Source of the DNA: Paludibacteraceae bacterium | Lineage (GTDB): Bacteria; Bacteroidota; Bacteroidia; Bacteroidales; Paludibacteraceae | Direction of reading: 5' to 3' | NCBI GenBank assembly: GCA_016285885.1 | Contig: JAEERP010000001.1 | Location: 840,711-904,710 of the forward strand | Length of the DNA: 64,000 bases | Shown: one piece after another, positions 63,910 to 64,000 of the stretch | Layout of the letters: each line of letters starts with the position of its first letter | Numbering within the stretch: the first letter of the stretch is position 1 | The notes under the pieces: generated by a model | Databases searched by the model: none | Seen by the model: only the letters and a program-made list of their open reading frames with translations | Told to the model about the DNA's origin: nothing | Program-made: the position numbers and the translations under genes

Positions 63910-64000
<91 letters not shown>

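Overview
The window is chromosomal DNA of a Bacteroidales bacterium (phylum Bacteroidota). The evidence is Bacteroidetes-type promoters (TTG, 18-21 bp, TAnnTTTG), two proteins with type IX secretion C-terminal sorting domains, a BtuB-like TonB-dependent receptor with a Bacteroides-style N-terminus, DUF4491/DUF5686/DUF4832 family proteins and a TamB-like protein. I cannot name the genus. Two proteins with sorting domains imply a functional type IX secretion system elsewhere in the genome.

Layout. 1-4.4 kb is an accessory island, all on the minus strand: a truncated DUF262 (GmrS-like) gene, a Fic protein with an N-terminal DNA-binding domain and a helically phased repeat array over its promoter, a lipoprotein, an EcoRI-type adenine methyltransferase with an unusually structured leader, and a REP-associated tyrosine transposase (RAYT) flanked by 56-bp promoter-bearing direct repeats and carrying a REP-like palindrome inside its own reading frame. 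4.5-25 kb is housekeeping: the ksgA-corA-obgE-DUF4491 operon, a flippase-like membrane protein and a TPR protein, the glgB-nfeD-M16 protease group, rnz-DUF5686, a CotH-kinase/lamin-tail surface protein, an aspartate aminotransferase and an MBL hydrolase. 25-34 kb holds a VIT/VWA protein with rearranged TonB-plug fragments and a 1531-residue TamB-like protein. 34-38 kb has a glycosyltransferase and a four-gene 2-oxoacid:ferredoxin oxidoreductase operon.

38-51 kb is rich in lineage-specific secreted proteins: three paralogous small outer-membrane proteins, lipoproteins, a four-fold cysteine-repeat protein beside a small sorting-domain protein, a radical SAM/SPASM gene directly behind a beta-barrel gene, and a Lys-rich 36-residue microprotein gene behind a sigma-54-type promoter. 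51-64 kb returns to core functions: ahcY, a thioredoxin lipoprotein with rfbA-rfbC-rfbD, an NlpC/P60 protein that has lost both catalytic histidines, tRNA-Arg(CCG), asnA with an S41 protease, a BtuB-like receptor, a beta-helix lipoprotein, and at the right edge the 5S rRNA of an rRNA operon entering on the minus strand.

The best candidates for something undescribed are the sigma-54/microprotein unit (about 45.3-45.65 kb), the self-regulated Fic / methyltransferase / RAYT island (0.5-4.4 kb), the cysteine-repeat protein (45.9-47.7 kb) and the pseudo-NlpC/P60 lipoprotein (55.7-56.4 kb).
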